64,000 nucleotides of DNA. It comes from Carallia brachiata (lineage: Eukaryota > Streptophyta > Magnoliopsida > Malpighiales > Rhizophoraceae). Positions 11,422 to 23,600 of this stretch are shown here, piece by piece (position 1 is the first letter of the stretch; every line of letters begins with the position of its first letter). The translations under genes were made by a program, and so were the position numbers. Under the pieces are notes generated by a model. It was given only the letters and a program-made list of their open reading frames with translations, searched no databases and had not been told where the DNA came from. The stretch is from positions 1,965,229 through 2,029,228 of the forward strand of contig JADCRB010000029.1 in assembly GCA_021464245.1 (NCBI GenBank), written 5' to 3'.

Positions 11422-12830
11422 CATTTTGGGTAAATTGCAAAAATATTCCAGAGAGTTTGCAGCAGTTACACTTTATTCCACTAAATTTTCATTTTTAGCA
11501 CAAGAGTCTTTTTTTTTTATTAAAAAATTTATTAAATTATTAATTATATAATAGAGATAATTTTTTTTTCTCATATCTTACACCAAGCTATAAAAGTGGG
11601 ATTCCAAATTGACGAGCTAGTGTGAGTTTATTTGTGCAAATATGCAAATTACTAAGGCGTCCTGCAATTTATTCAATATCTCTGCAGTAGCACTAACCAT
11701 CTTTATCAATATTATAATTCTTTTGTCTATGAATTGTTTTCATTGTCTTGAATTATCTTGAAATAAAGACAATTTTATTGGAAATGTGAGGGTATCTTTT
11801 CTCAAAAGCCAGGTTTTGGAATTGGGACCTAAGAATCTTCATTTGAGATGATAACATGTGCCAACATTTGTCCTGTTCAACACCTTGGTCTAGTACAGAA
11901 GGGTGTTTAAGAATTTGTAAAATTATCTATCGAATAAATAATGTCTAACTTTTTTTTAACCAAATGGAAACAAGATATTTGAACAAAATTATAAAGGACA
12001 ATCGATTTTTTTTTTGGAATTTTATGGTCTTAGAAATTCAAAAAAACCAAAAAAAACAAAAAAACTACAAAATTTCCTAGTATTTTTGCAATTTACCACT
12101 GCCTACTTTTTTCATAAAGTTTTGGATGACTTTTGCTTATCTTAGCAGTCGAGGCGAGTTTAATTGCGGCAAAAGCTTAACGAGGGACAGCATCTCAGCG
12201 CAGAATGTCTTAATTGCGCAGGAACACTAATAGAAAGTTGTCACCCTTAGAAATCTGACTTCTTTTCACACGTCCCAAAAATATAAAAATTAAAAAAAAA
12301 AAAAAACAGAGATATTTTACTTGTAATAGGCTTATTAGTCGTATATTTTTTAGGATTGTCCTCTTTTTCTTTTTCTAGGATGGTCCTCTTTTTCCCAATC
12401 TTAAAGTTAAGTCCAATTGAAATTCCCAACGGTAAATGGAATTCATGGGTGCCTTGCGCATAACCACAAATGAACCAATTTTGGGCAATAGAAAATGTTT
12501 TTTAGCAGGCAACCATAAAAGCATAGTAAATACGATGATCTGATCTATTCTATTGAACCGTAAAAAATATATTAGATTTGAAATATTAAAAAATGGATAA
12601 AACATTACTCATATCTTACTAAACTTGTCTACGTAGACTTACTGCTTAATGCAAAACTTAACGAAGTCTTGCCCACCGCTGCTAGTTCAATTTGTCGGTA
12701 CACTGTACAAAACTCCAGAATACACCAAATTTGGTGGGGAAATTTTTCCAGAATTGTTTGTGGCTAGAAGGCATGATGTCATGTTGTGCCATCCTACCTT
12801 AGAGGAACCTAAGGCTAAATAGCATTCACG
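11422..12830. repeat. Tandem segmental duplication, copy B
   Basis: Copy B of the ~1.4 kb segment at 9923-11300. It starts with the near-identical block cattttgggtaaattgcaaa (11422) and ends with accttagaggaacctaa at about 12796-12812, just before the cytochrome b5 3' region. No coding frame is shared by both copies, and many substitutions separate them, so the duplication is not recent. About 120 bp of unshared DNA lies between the copies. Confidence 0.85.
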
Positions 12831-12848
12831 TGTTGACTCAGGAGCAAA

Positions 12849-13143
12849 TTATGAACACAAAAGGCCGCTCTTAAGCCATGTTAACCAAAAAAAACAAAAG
12901 CTGATGAAGAAAATATGCTCATGCTTATGCTCAAACTTGTCTTCAACAAAAACATTGTCCTGCCATTGACAACGCAAAATGTTCTCAATGCACACGTGAT
13001 ACTGTGGTCCTGATGGACCAACCAAGTTTGAGTTCCTAAGTGAAACTGAAAGAAACTTGAACCAGAGACTTTTTTCTTTCTGAATGGAATCGGAGTTCAT
13101 AACGAAGCCCTCAAAGGGGGAACTCCTACCAATTAATTATTGC
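12849..13143 (-). other. Cytochrome b5 3' flank / probable 3' UTR
   Basis: The 295 bp between the end of the tandem duplication and the cytochrome b5 stop codon. It has no coding frame of note (an 83-codon frame on the same strand resembles nothing) and is probably 3' UTR. Confidence 0.45.
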
Positions 13144-14666
13144 TTATTCTTTCTTGGTGAAATGTCGGACTGCAAATGCTAGGCCCAAGATTAAGAGGGG
13201 CACTAGAAATTGCAAGATCTTAATCACAAATTCAGGGGTCTTATCCTGGTTGTAACTCGCTTGCTGCGGTGGAATATACATGCGTTTGGCTGGAATAGTT
13301 GATGAATCTATCTCGCCAATCAAGTATTTCGCCATCATCTCTCTAGCCGAATCGCTGTGGCCCACATCTTCAAAATCATTTGTAGCATCTTTCCCTGCAA
13401 AATCACAGCAAAATTAATGTAATGAAATCAAAGGTGCTGGAATTGGGTTCTTGCTGTTCTAAATAAAGATCTAGCAGTTTCATGCAAAATGGTATCATGA
13501 CCTTACCAGTTGCTGACAGCAACACTTCATCTCCCCCAGGATGATCATCCATGAATGGCGTGACATCGTAAACCTGATTATTAGGCTCAAAACATTAGTG
13601 AAGAATTAGTACTAAGAGCATTACGAGCTCAAGGAAAGCAACTATATCATGGAAAAAGCTCATTATTTCTCATACCAAATAGTAAAGCAAGCAATGAAAC
13701 GCAAAACTAATTTCTTGCAGAAAGAGTCAACCAAAATTTGAGTGAGAGATTGCATATTGGTATCTATTACATCAGACCAAGTCAGTACATTGATTTCCAT
13801 CAGCTACTAATCTGCATAGGTTAGAAGTCTTACAACAGATTTGAGAACAAGCTCTCGGATGAGGATTTCAAAATCCATATAGTTATTTGACCAGAAGGTT
13901 ATATAAGATTTAAATAGGATTTACTTTGTTGATGCACAATTTAGTCCAGTTGTTACAAGCAGCAAAAGTCTTCTAACAATAATAGAGAGAATGCACGAGC
14001 TCAGATGCACCCATATGGATATATTCATATAGGGCTCTAAAGAGTCGAAAATTCTCTGCAACTTTTTGATAGGAAAAATATGCTAAATAAATTTGAAAAG
14101 AAATTCCAATAATAAAAACAAAGGGGAAGAAGAAGCAAGAAGCCAAGAACACAAGAAATATGTCCCTTTAGGCGCTTCACAAAAACATCCGTGCATAACG
14201 GTCTAGCTAAATTGTGACCACAAAAAGCTACGTCCAACCACAAGATTTCCCAACAAATAATCCCCCAAATTCTTTCTTAATCATTTCCTACTGAAATAAA
14301 TGTCGATTACATAATCCAGAGTGCAAAAGAACAGAACGAAAAGGGTGGTTTGCAAAACGAAAGTTTGAAGAGGAAAAATAACCAAAAAAAAAAAAATTAA
14401 TGAAAAAGGGTAACAGAATGTGAACTTCAATCACAACAACCAAATTTTCTATATTCTATAAACAATACAGAGATTTTCCCAGCAAACAAACAGAAATTTG
14501 CAGTCAACCCAGATACAAAAATACACAGAAAAAAAAAAAGAAAATGAAAAATCAATTGAATAAACAGATCAGATTTGACCTTGCCAGAAATAATAACCCA
14601 GCAATCCTTGGTCTTGTTGTGGGGCGCAACCTCTTCAAAATTGAAAACTTTTTGAGCTGTAGCCAT
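13144..14666 (-). CDS. CB5-E: Cytochrome b5, tail-anchored
   Basis: Small haem protein passing electrons from NADH-cytochrome b5 reductase or P450 reductase to desaturases, hydroxylases and P450s. It is anchored in the ER membrane by its C-terminal tail. Three exons: 14666-14580 ([13 protein letters not shown]...), 13573-13507 ([14 protein letters not shown]...) and 13394-13144. All junctions are GT-AG and the 405-bp CDS gives 134 residues, the normal family length. The two axial haem ligands are visible: His40 in HPGG and His64 in [11 protein letters not shown] hydrophobic tail anchor ([19 protein letters not shown], ~110-128) precedes the short basic end HFTKKE. The reading frame is clean. 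An in-frame upstream ATG (MVGFLCF...) lacks family support, so 14666 was chosen. The symbol follows similarity and gene order with Arabidopsis At5g53560 and is an inference. Confidence 0.95.
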
Positions 14667-15193
14667 CTTCTTCGCCAAATCTGACCACGATAACACAAAA
14701 CACAAGAACCCCACCAATTATTTACACCCAAAAGCTAGAGATTTATTCAATAAAAGGGAGATCTAATGAAGCAAGAAGCCAATCAACAACAGAAACAGAA
14801 CCCCCAAGAAACAGACCAAAACAGATACAAGGAAAAACAACGAAAATCACACAAGTTAATTAACAAAAATCAGAAAAAAAAGAAAAAGAAAAAAGGTCGT
14901 AGGCGATCAGGATACCGGAAGGCCCTTACAAGTTCGAAATCGACAGAGGAAGAGAGCGAGAGGTGACGTTAAATCCTATCGTCCTCTTGGCTTCTTATTG
15001 ATTCGATGGACCCAACTCTGTGGGCGTATATTAAATACAAGTTGGCAGATGATACATCAAATAAAATTTAATAATTTATTTTTTTTAATTTATTAAATTT
15101 AAATTATTTAACAATTTCGATCATTTTAATCGAACAGAATATGTTTGGAGTGCGAAAAAAAAAAGAGGAAAAAAGAGGAGAAAAAGAAAAGAT

Positions 15194-15470
15194 AGAGAGA
15201 TAATAAATTTATTTAAAGTGGTAGAGAAAGTTGAGAGAAATTAAGTAGGTAAAAGAAATTGTGAATAGTCATTTGTAAGAAAAAAAGTAAAGAGAAAATA
15301 AAATTATTTAGAGTGGTAGAAAAAAGGTGAGAGAAAGAAAGTATGGTGAAAGAAAATATGAATAGTAATTTGTGAAAGAAAAAATGGAGAGAAAATAAAA
15401 TTATTTGGAATGGTTTAAAAAGTGAGGAAAAAAAATAAGTGAGAAAAAAAATAAATAGTAATAATTATAC
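15194..15470. repeat. A/G-rich tandem repeat, about 3 copies of ~96 bp
   Basis: Three successive degenerate units start at about 15194, 15291 and 15388. Each begins agaga(t/a)aataaa and contains ttattt, gtggtaga and gtgaatag/atgaatag motifs. A similar sequence in the opposite orientation lies at about 63540-63720 (CACTTTCTCTC, CAACTTTCTCTACTTAT). This suggests a dispersed repeat family rather than a locus-specific minisatellite. Confidence 0.65.
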
Positions 15471-15726
15471 TTTTTTTTAATTTTATTTTTTCTCGTACAC
15501 CTTAGTGAGTATATATAAAGTAAAATTGAAATAAAAAATAAATGAAATAAATTATTAAATAAGTAAATTTAAAATAATAAAAAATTAAATAAATTATTAA
15601 TTATTATTAAATAAATTAACGTTAACGTTACTACTAATATCTTCAAGTAATAATATTTTTTTATTTTATTTTAATCACACCTACTTTACACTAACTTACT
15701 TTTTTCGTTTGGAAAAAATTAGGCTG

Positions 15727-15920
15727 CCAGAATCGGGCATCTGCCCGAATATTTTTTTGTGCAACAAGACAGTAATTTTGTACAAGAAGACTGATATTTT
15801 GTGCAACAAAAAAAATCTGTGTTTTTTTATATTTTTTTTATTACATAAAATAGCAGTCTTGTTGCACAAAATTACTGTCTTGTTACACAAAAAAATATTC
15901 GGGCAGATACCCGATTTTGG
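15727..15920. repeat. Fold-back hairpin element with 21-nt internal units
   Basis: Nearly perfect inverted repeat with arms of about 90 bp. The left arm starts ccagaatcgggcatctgccc and the right arm ends gggcagatacccgattttgg. Within each arm a 21-nt unit (ttttgtgcaacaagacagtaa, then ttttgtacaagaagactgata) repeats about three times. Transcribed RNA would fold into one long stem. There is no open frame of substance. It could be a MITE or a small-RNA precursor. No obvious target-site duplication was seen. Confidence 0.85.
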
Positions 15921-16013
15921 AGATGTAATGACACTCGTTTACGTTTGTATCCACACGAGAAGTACCTAACAAAGCAGCACGAAGGTGCTGATAAAGTGAT
16001 TTGGGTTGAGGAA

Positions 16014-16180
16014 CAGTAATATTAAATATCTAAAAACATTATATTATAAAATATTTTAAATTATATAATTTAAAAAAAATTATTAATTTTTTTAATATTA
16101 TCAAATTAAAAAAATAAGTTAATAATTATTTTATTTTAAAATATTTTATAATATAATTTTTAAAATATTTAATAATACTG
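16014..16180. mobile_element. MITE-like AT-rich palindrome (CAGTA...TACTG ends)
   Basis: A 167-bp element starts cagtaatattaaatat and ends atatttaataatactg, with inverted arms of about 45 bp (cattatattataaaatatttt against aaaatattttataatataat). AT content is near total. Size, ends and symmetry fit a miniature inverted-repeat transposon. I could not define the target-site duplication, so the superfamily is open. Confidence 0.6.
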
Positions 16181-17769
16181 ATCGACGAAATGTCCTTCAA
16201 ATCTCACGTTAATTACAAATTTTTTGGTAAGGAGAACGGATAGTTGACCGTGAAATTAAGGATATCTGTTGGTCAATTAATTGAACTGTGGACTGTTCTG
16301 TGGTCGTCCACAAAGAATGGCTCACCAATGACAGAGACATGGACACTTTGGCCAAAAAGAAAAAGAAAAGAAAAGATAAAAAGAAAATGTAAAAGTAAAG
16401 AAGGCAGACCAAGTACGCCTCTTACAGGAGTTTTCACATTAATTTCAGTTTGGCAAATTTTTTTTTATTATTTTTTTCTTATAATTTTTTAATTATTATT
16501 TTTTGTTACCATAATATTATTATTATTATATTTTTTTATTTTTTTTATTTACATTCTTTCAAAACAAATAAAGCATTAAGGTTATTTAATTGTATCGCAG
16601 GTGGGAATTTGTGCTGCATTTAACATTTTCCTTTTCTTTCTTTCAAAAAAAACAGAAGAAAAATCACCTCCCTCTTTTGATCATGAGTCACATGCCACAT
16701 TTAATACTACATTTTTTTTCCAAAAAATAAGAAGGCAAAATCACCTTTTTCTTTGTAAATCACTAAGTCTCGTTATTGTGTAAACTACAAAATAAAATTA
16801 ATTTTCTTAATTTTTATAAATTTATACTCTTTTTTAAGATTAATGAGCACAAAATCACTCCTTGTCTTTTATCTGTCTCTTTCTGTGGACACATTTGGTA
16901 CAAAATTTTGAAATTTATGTGCTTTTACAGTTTGATGAATTTTTTTACATGTTAATAAAATTTTAAATGTATCACAAAAAAAAAAATTAAATGGACCCCT
17001 CAATGGGAGAAAGTTATCTTCAGAAGGAAAGGATAATGTTATAAACTTATGGATGTGAAAATCCTTTCTAGAGGAATTTGGTAAAAATCAACGTCTTCCA
17101 TTTCAAACTCCTCTCTAAATTCCTGTCTCTCTTTTTGACAATATAATAGATAATAATAGCATAGGTAAGTAGGGTACTTACACGTAATCATATAATTTAT
17201 GATATATAGAAAATATATAATTAATTTAATTATTTATCTATTTTTTAAAATATAACATATTTTTTATTATCCAGTAATCTAAATTTTTATGTATTAATTT
17301 TATATTTATTATTGTGTATTTACCTAACTTTTCTAGTGTAAGAATGTCATAAGTTCCTAGTCCGTTTTGCTGTTGGAATTCAGCATTTTGCACATATTTT
17401 TCCAATATAAGCAGCTGTAAATCTGAAAATAAGTCCCATTAGTTTGATAATTTGGTCACTGATTTGTTTGCCATGCATATGTAATTAGGACTCACTCAAT
17501 TCTTCTTGTTTGACTTCACTTAAATAATTTAAAATAAATTGTTTAAAAATTGTCCAACCTGTTAAATTCGGCCAAACTCACACTAAACGTATCTATATCT
17601 ATCTAAACTGTAAAAAAAAAAATTATCCGTACTTTTTAATTTTTCAAATTTGCCAACCGTGAATTAGTAGCAATTTTTAAAGTCCTAAAAACTACGAATA
17701 ATCGACTTAGTCCATCCCTACTGGTCGTTTCACTGGGTCAAATAATATACTAATTATTAATAGTTTGGT
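16181..17769. other. Intergenic AT-rich region
   Basis: No gene is supported. Frames at 16209-16492 and 16601-16783 are low-complexity (K/F/I-rich) and unconserved in appearance. A/T homopolymers are frequent. Confidence 0.5.
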
Positions 17770-17778
17770 TTGAAAAAT

Positions 17779-18899
17779 GGAATAAAGGTCAATTTGACTC
17801 ACCACGTTTTACTTTATTTTAAATTTCACCCACAACATTTTTTTTGGTTAAATTTAGTCCATAACGTTACGTCCGTTAGTCTAATTTGGTTCTTCCGTCC
17901 ATAACGCCGTTAACTCTGCTGACGTGGCATGACGGAGTTTGACACGTCAACAATTTTTCCACGTCAGCATGCCACATCAGCATGCCACGTCAACATCTGT
18001 TACTGACGTGGCATAAGTATAAAAGTTAATTTGACCCACAATGTTTCAGCGTATTTTAAATTTCACTCATAACGTTTTTTTTATGGTTAAAATTGGCCCA
18101 TAACGTTATATCTTTAGTCTAATTTGATTTTTTCGTACATAACGTCGTTAACTTCGCTGATGTAGCGTAACAGAATTTGACACGTTATTAATTTTTTTCC
18201 TAATAGATGGCTCTGTACTGGCAATGCTAATGGTGGTTGGAGGCGGCAGCAATAATTTGACGAGGAAATAGTGACAGCAACAGAAAAGAAAAAAATTAAA
18301 AATAAAGATAATAATTACTTTTGTTGAATTTTATTAATTTATTTTTTTTGTTAAAAAAATAAAAGTATTCAAGTGGATATATATTTATGAATTTTAGTTT
18401 TTTATTTTGTTTGAATTTGTAGAGTGTGATTTTCAGTATAAATGTTTGGTTTAAATTTTAAAATTTTACTGCAAACGTGACATGTTGATATAGACGAAAG
18501 TTTTTGATGTGTAATACTCCGTCGCATCATATTTGCTGAGTTAACGACGTTATGTAAGAAAAGATCAAATTAGACTAAAAGATATAACGTTATGGGCCAA
18601 TTTTAACTATAAAAAAACGTTATGGGTGAAATTTAAAATAAGCTGAAATATTGTGGGTCAAATTAGCGTTTATACCTATGCCACGTCAGCAACAGATGTT
18701 GACGTGGCATGCTGACGTGGAAAAATTGCTGACGTGTCAAACTCCATCATGCCACGTCAGTAGAGTTAACGGCGTTATGGACGGAATGACCAAATTAGAC
18801 TAATGGACGTAACGTTATAGACCAAATTTAACTAAAAAAACGTTGTGGGTGAAATTTAAAATAAAGAAAAATGTGGTGGGTCAAATTGACTTTTATTCC
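17779..18899. mobile_element. Non-autonomous Mutator-like element (TIR-MULE) with 9-bp target-site duplication
   Basis: A 1,121-bp element starts GGAATAAAGGTCAATTTGAC and ends GTCAAATTGACTTTTATTCC. It is flanked on both sides by the identical 9-mer TTGAAAAAT (17770-17778 and 18900-18908). A 9-bp duplication and long terminal inverted repeats are diagnostic of the Mutator superfamily. The arms are about 420 bp each (17779-18200 and 18480-18899). Each arm holds two diverged copies of a ~190-bp module containing taacgttatgg, ttaactctgctgacgtggca and aatttgaccca motifs. The ~280-bp centre is AT-rich with no transposase frame, so mobility would depend on a transposase from elsewhere. The perfect flanking duplication suggests a relatively young insertion. 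Confidence 0.92.
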
Positions 18900-18950
18900 T
18901 TGAAAAATCGATGTATGTCTTATTGTTTTTCACTGGTATCATCTTCCTAC

Positions 18951-19154
18951 ACATTTCCTATCTATATCTTAGTTTGCAGGTAGTTAAGAACTCTTTTCTT
19001 TGTTCTTTCTGTTGCTAGACTACCGATTTTACGCATGCCTAGTCGAAAGTAGACATTTCCTATCTATATCTTAGTTTGCAGGCAGTTAAGAACTCTTTTC
19101 TTTGCTCTTTCTGTTGCTAGACTAGCGATTTAATGCATGCATAGTGGCAAGTAG
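18951..19154. repeat. 102-bp tandem duplication
   Basis: Two adjacent copies start acatttcctatctatatctt at 18951 and 19053 and share agttaagaactcttttcttt and ctttctgttgctagacta. They differ at only a few positions. They begin about 50 bp from the right end of the Mutator-like element. No frame or RNA structure is evident. Confidence 0.9.
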
Positions 19155-20634
19155 CTATAAAACTTGTCTGTGCATGTACATACTACATTTGCAATTGAAT
19201 TGTGTTCTAACAAACTCTCTTCATATTAATTGTTTGTTCGTGAAATAAACCACTCAAATGCTTACAACCAATCATAAAATGAAAGATTGGTTTAAGCGGA
19301 GTTAGCAAATTGGCAGCAACAATAATTTAGATGTAAAATTTATCTCTAATCTATCTAATTCGATTCGTAAATAGTCTTAGTTTCAAAGTAACAACAAAAT
19401 AATTTAGATCATTAGACGATTAAATTCATAAAAAAAAAAAATAAATTATCAGATGCTGTCAAATTAGACTGTATAATTACTTTAAAATTATCTAAATAAA
19501 CTCATACAGTATTACTCTTCTAATAATTAGTAAGCCCTGTTTTTTTTTTTTTTTTCCTTTACGTTGCCAGGACTTGGAGTGTCCCAACAAAAATTTGAGA
19601 ATTTCGAACCAACTATTGCTTTCTGGAGTTGCTGCTAATACAGAAAAAACTTGGAAATTTCAATCTCCAACTCAAAGATCTTTTAAAATAAGGACATCAT
19701 ATCTATCAAAAAAAACTATGCATTTAACATGTTGACACAATTTCTTGAGACAAAGCAACAAAAAAATATCTGTGCTTAGCAAGCACGGATAGTAAAGCAA
19801 CTTTAATTTTAACAATAAGACATTAAGAAATATTACTCTCGAAAAAGTTAAAATGATTCTTAGTGTGTCTGCTTTAGTTCTACAAAAGAGATGATAAGCC
19901 CCCATTAGGGATGGAGGAAAATTATATTATATTATATGTGGAGGTATAATAAGTTAAGATTATGTGAGTACAATCATTCGAGCTTTAAGTCAGATGGCTA
20001 CCAAACCCCTCCTAAAGAAAGAGCTTAGAGATGAGATTAAAAGTTTAAATTTTAATTTGTGAAAAAATATCCAAAGTGGATTTGGGAATTTTGTCATAGG
20101 GTACACCCACCACTCCCTTCTCTTATACAACTACTAGACTAATTACTGATTATTTTTAATGTAAAAAAAAAAAAAAAAAAAAAAAACAGATTACATGCTT
20201 AGTTACCGATAATCACCCTCAAACTACGGCCCAGCAAGCTAACCTTATTCAATTTAAGGGATGGGTGCAAATCTGGCCGAAAATCAACACACACATTGCA
20301 AAACTTGGATTTGTTTACTGCCTGCAACAAATGTGTTATTAGATCCAAACAAATGTAATGGATCAAGCTACTCATATTAGTACATTCCGCTTGCCAAATT
20401 AGCTAAAATTGACAGCTAAACTGGAAGTGAGGAGGAAGCTTCTTAATTGATTACTGTATACATAGTAATATAGGTGCTACTACTAATACCAATTACTTAT
20501 CTAATGCTTGAAATGGGACCTCTCTGCCGTCTACCTTATGTGCTGTACGTAAGAAGATATGCTTTCACAAAATATCTGGACATTAACCATGGCCACACCA
20601 ACAGAGATTTGCACTCTGAAAAAAAAAAAAGAGT
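19155..20634. other. Intergenic region downstream of YSL3
   Basis: AT-rich DNA with poly-T (19541-19556) and poly-A (20163-20186) runs and no supported gene. The part nearest 20634 probably contains the 3' UTR of the minus-strand YSL gene. Confidence 0.45.
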
Positions 20635-23600
20635 TTAGTGGGCATGAGAGAAGCTCATGCAGACAGGAGGACGAACTTTGGCCAAAGCAAGTATTGATGA
20701 AGGTAGAATCCACAGCCCATCTCCACATATCAAGCCGGAAGCCACTGCAGGAACCATCAAACCTGCCTTTCCGCTGTCAATCTTATGCCATATGAACACA
20801 ATGAGGCTCCCCACACACATATCAATGGCAAAGTAAGCCCCTACCAGAAAGGGTACAGCCATAGCCATTGGAAGAGGAACCCATTTTCCAATGTTCTTCG
20901 GGGACACATCCCTTAACAAGTTGGCCCCCATGGCAAAGGCGAAAAACCCATAGCAAAGCTGTAAGCAGTGCCGGGGAAGGGCAGAGAAGCCTTCTACACC
21001 TACAATTGCCATGTTTCTGTAGAGGATGGCATAGGGAGCTTTGTACTCTCCATCAGGGTTCCCCACATCAAAAGCCTTGTAGAAGAGAAAAAAGGTGATG
21101 GGAGCCACAACACAGCCTATGGCTGTTCCAATTGCCTGGCTAAGAATCATTGCTCGAGGAGAAGTGAGAGTGAGATGACCTGTCTTAAGATCATGCATCA
21201 AATCTGAAGAGATGGAAACAATGGATTTGATCAGGCCACAGCCCACTAGTCCCGCTACCACACCGTCGTCTTTCCCAGCCAAGGCCGCGAGGATAAAGAG
21301 GGCCACTTTTCCATAGTTATAGGCCATGTTCATGTCAGTTAGACCAGCACCATAAGCATTACAAAAGCTCAGACACGGCGCAAGAACGTAGGCAACAAGT
21401 ACATAGTACCACTTTAGCTGAGGAAACATGTAGGGGATGACAATTATGGAGATGATGGAAAAGGTCATGTAACCTAAACATGCCACCCAAATTGGAATGC
21501 TTTCTCTTATGAAGAATTCATTTCTTTGAAGATCATCAGGGACCTGATTCTGATTATCCGGCACTGTATAAGGAAAATAAGGTCACCAATGTCATTCATA
21601 ATGTTATTAGTCCGTGAATATGCCTATTCTAGCATCTACCTAAAACTTGTGCCAGTGGCAGCTAGTGTGCAAAATCAACAGAACCAAAGGGACAGCCTGC
21701 CAGGATAGCAAAAATATTGCTAAAGATGCCTGGCAAGATATTGGCAGCCTTTTTGATTCTGAAGATGATTAGTATACTACACCACCTGTGTTGGTTACAC
21801 AATATGCCGGTAGGGCAACTGCTTAAGCATTCTTAACTTACATGTTTTGGATTTGTTCATCACTTTGGCATGCATGGTACCAGCTGTCAAATACAGTATC
21901 TTGAGAAAATTGTAAAGCCCATCTCCCAGGATTAGAGCAATTGATATAAAAACCTGCAAAGCACATCGGATATTATTATTATCAGACATTTTTTTTATAA
22001 CAGCAGCACAGTAATAAACAAAGTTCTACTTAACAATCAATCTCGAGTGTCTAGGATGCAGTGCACACCTTATAACCATTCAAGCTCTTCATACTGTTTT
22101 GAGGTAAAGTTTCAGGAAACCAATTTCCTTTAAGCCCACCTATAAGCGGCCACATAACACCCCACGAAAGCACCGCACCCAGAAGCAACGACAAGTTCAC
22201 AAGATGGGAACAAATCATTCCTGCTCCAACGTAGGTCATGCTAAAATCAAAGTAAAATCTGCAAAATTGATTTCTTTGGTCAATAATGAAGGAACAGACA
22301 ATTGCTATTCTAGTTAAAGAAGGAAGAAATGAAATAAGTGCAGAGAACTCACGAGTTCTTCCAAGCCGCCAATCCAAATGTTGGGAACTGAACGAAGCCA
22401 CAGTGGTCACCACCAGAGTAAAACCACTGGAAGAAACCCCAAATGAAACTAATTGAAAAAAACTTCATGAATCCACGAACCTGCTTCCTGCAAGAATGAT
22501 CAAAGACTATTTTGGTTGTTTCATGCTCAATCCTACTTGATTGTGATTTTGCACCAAAACGAGACTAGCAGCTGCATACCTGGCCATCTTGTCTCCTTTA
22601 GGAGTATGGAACCCATTGATAAGAACAGCAGTAGCTGTTCCACTTGGATAGGCTAGTTTATAGTCTATTATCATGATCTGATGAAGGGAAAAATGCATGA
22701 TAAGAGTCCACTTTAGATTTTACAGATAAACATTTGACAAAGGCAGAGATTATTACGCAATTAGAACCAATCTGAAGTTGCCAATTCTCAAAAAATTTCT
22801 AGATAATAAGGTAAATTGTTATGGCCCTCCCTCGTCTTAAAATGAAGACCACCAAGCATAGATTTACAGCTCATCCCTGTGTGATACAGATACGAAATCT
22901 GGGTACCTGCACCCTCTCATTAGGTAGAGTCACACAGACACCAGCTGACAAAATGCCATCAAGCAGATTTTTTGTCATTCCAGAATGTCCTACCAGTTAG
23001 CTAAATCAAGGTAGCTCAATGGAAATAACACACCATGTACCTCTAGAAAACATACAAACTAATGGAACCATCCAAAAAATTACACCCATTAAACAAAAGA
23101 ATTTGATTAAAAAGGGAAAAAAAAATTGACCTTTCTAAGTGGAACCAGTGCCAACAGGCCAACAAAGCCGGTGACAAAGAGGAAACCGGTCATCCAACCT
23201 ATCCCAGGTTCCTTGGTGCTCCCAGGAGGATTTCCCTCTGTATCAACCCCAGCTTGCTCATATGTCCTTTTGTTCAAGCCCAACAAATAAGACCCGAACC
23301 CACCTGCAATTCCATGTTTGATGTTAGATTTAGGACACTGCAAGTAAAGCATAGTAAAGAAAGTACGTGAAGAATTTGCAAAAGTCCAGAATGAAAATCC
23401 CAACCTCCAACAGCAATGCTATAGCAAGCCACAGCACAGGTTTGAATTATGGTATTCTCTTGCCGAGTGAAGGGACAGGATACAAATCCAGTCTTTTGGA
23501 GGAGCTTAGTCCAAGTTGTGATGAAGACAAAGCTAGGAGAGCAGCAGAGACATTAAGATTAGGGACCAGCCCAGTGGTAAGGTTCAGCTTCATGACTATC

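Noticed and set aside
14766..14966. 66-codon Gln/Lys-rich frame
   Set aside because: A-rich low-complexity upstream flank of cytochrome b5 with no conserved features.
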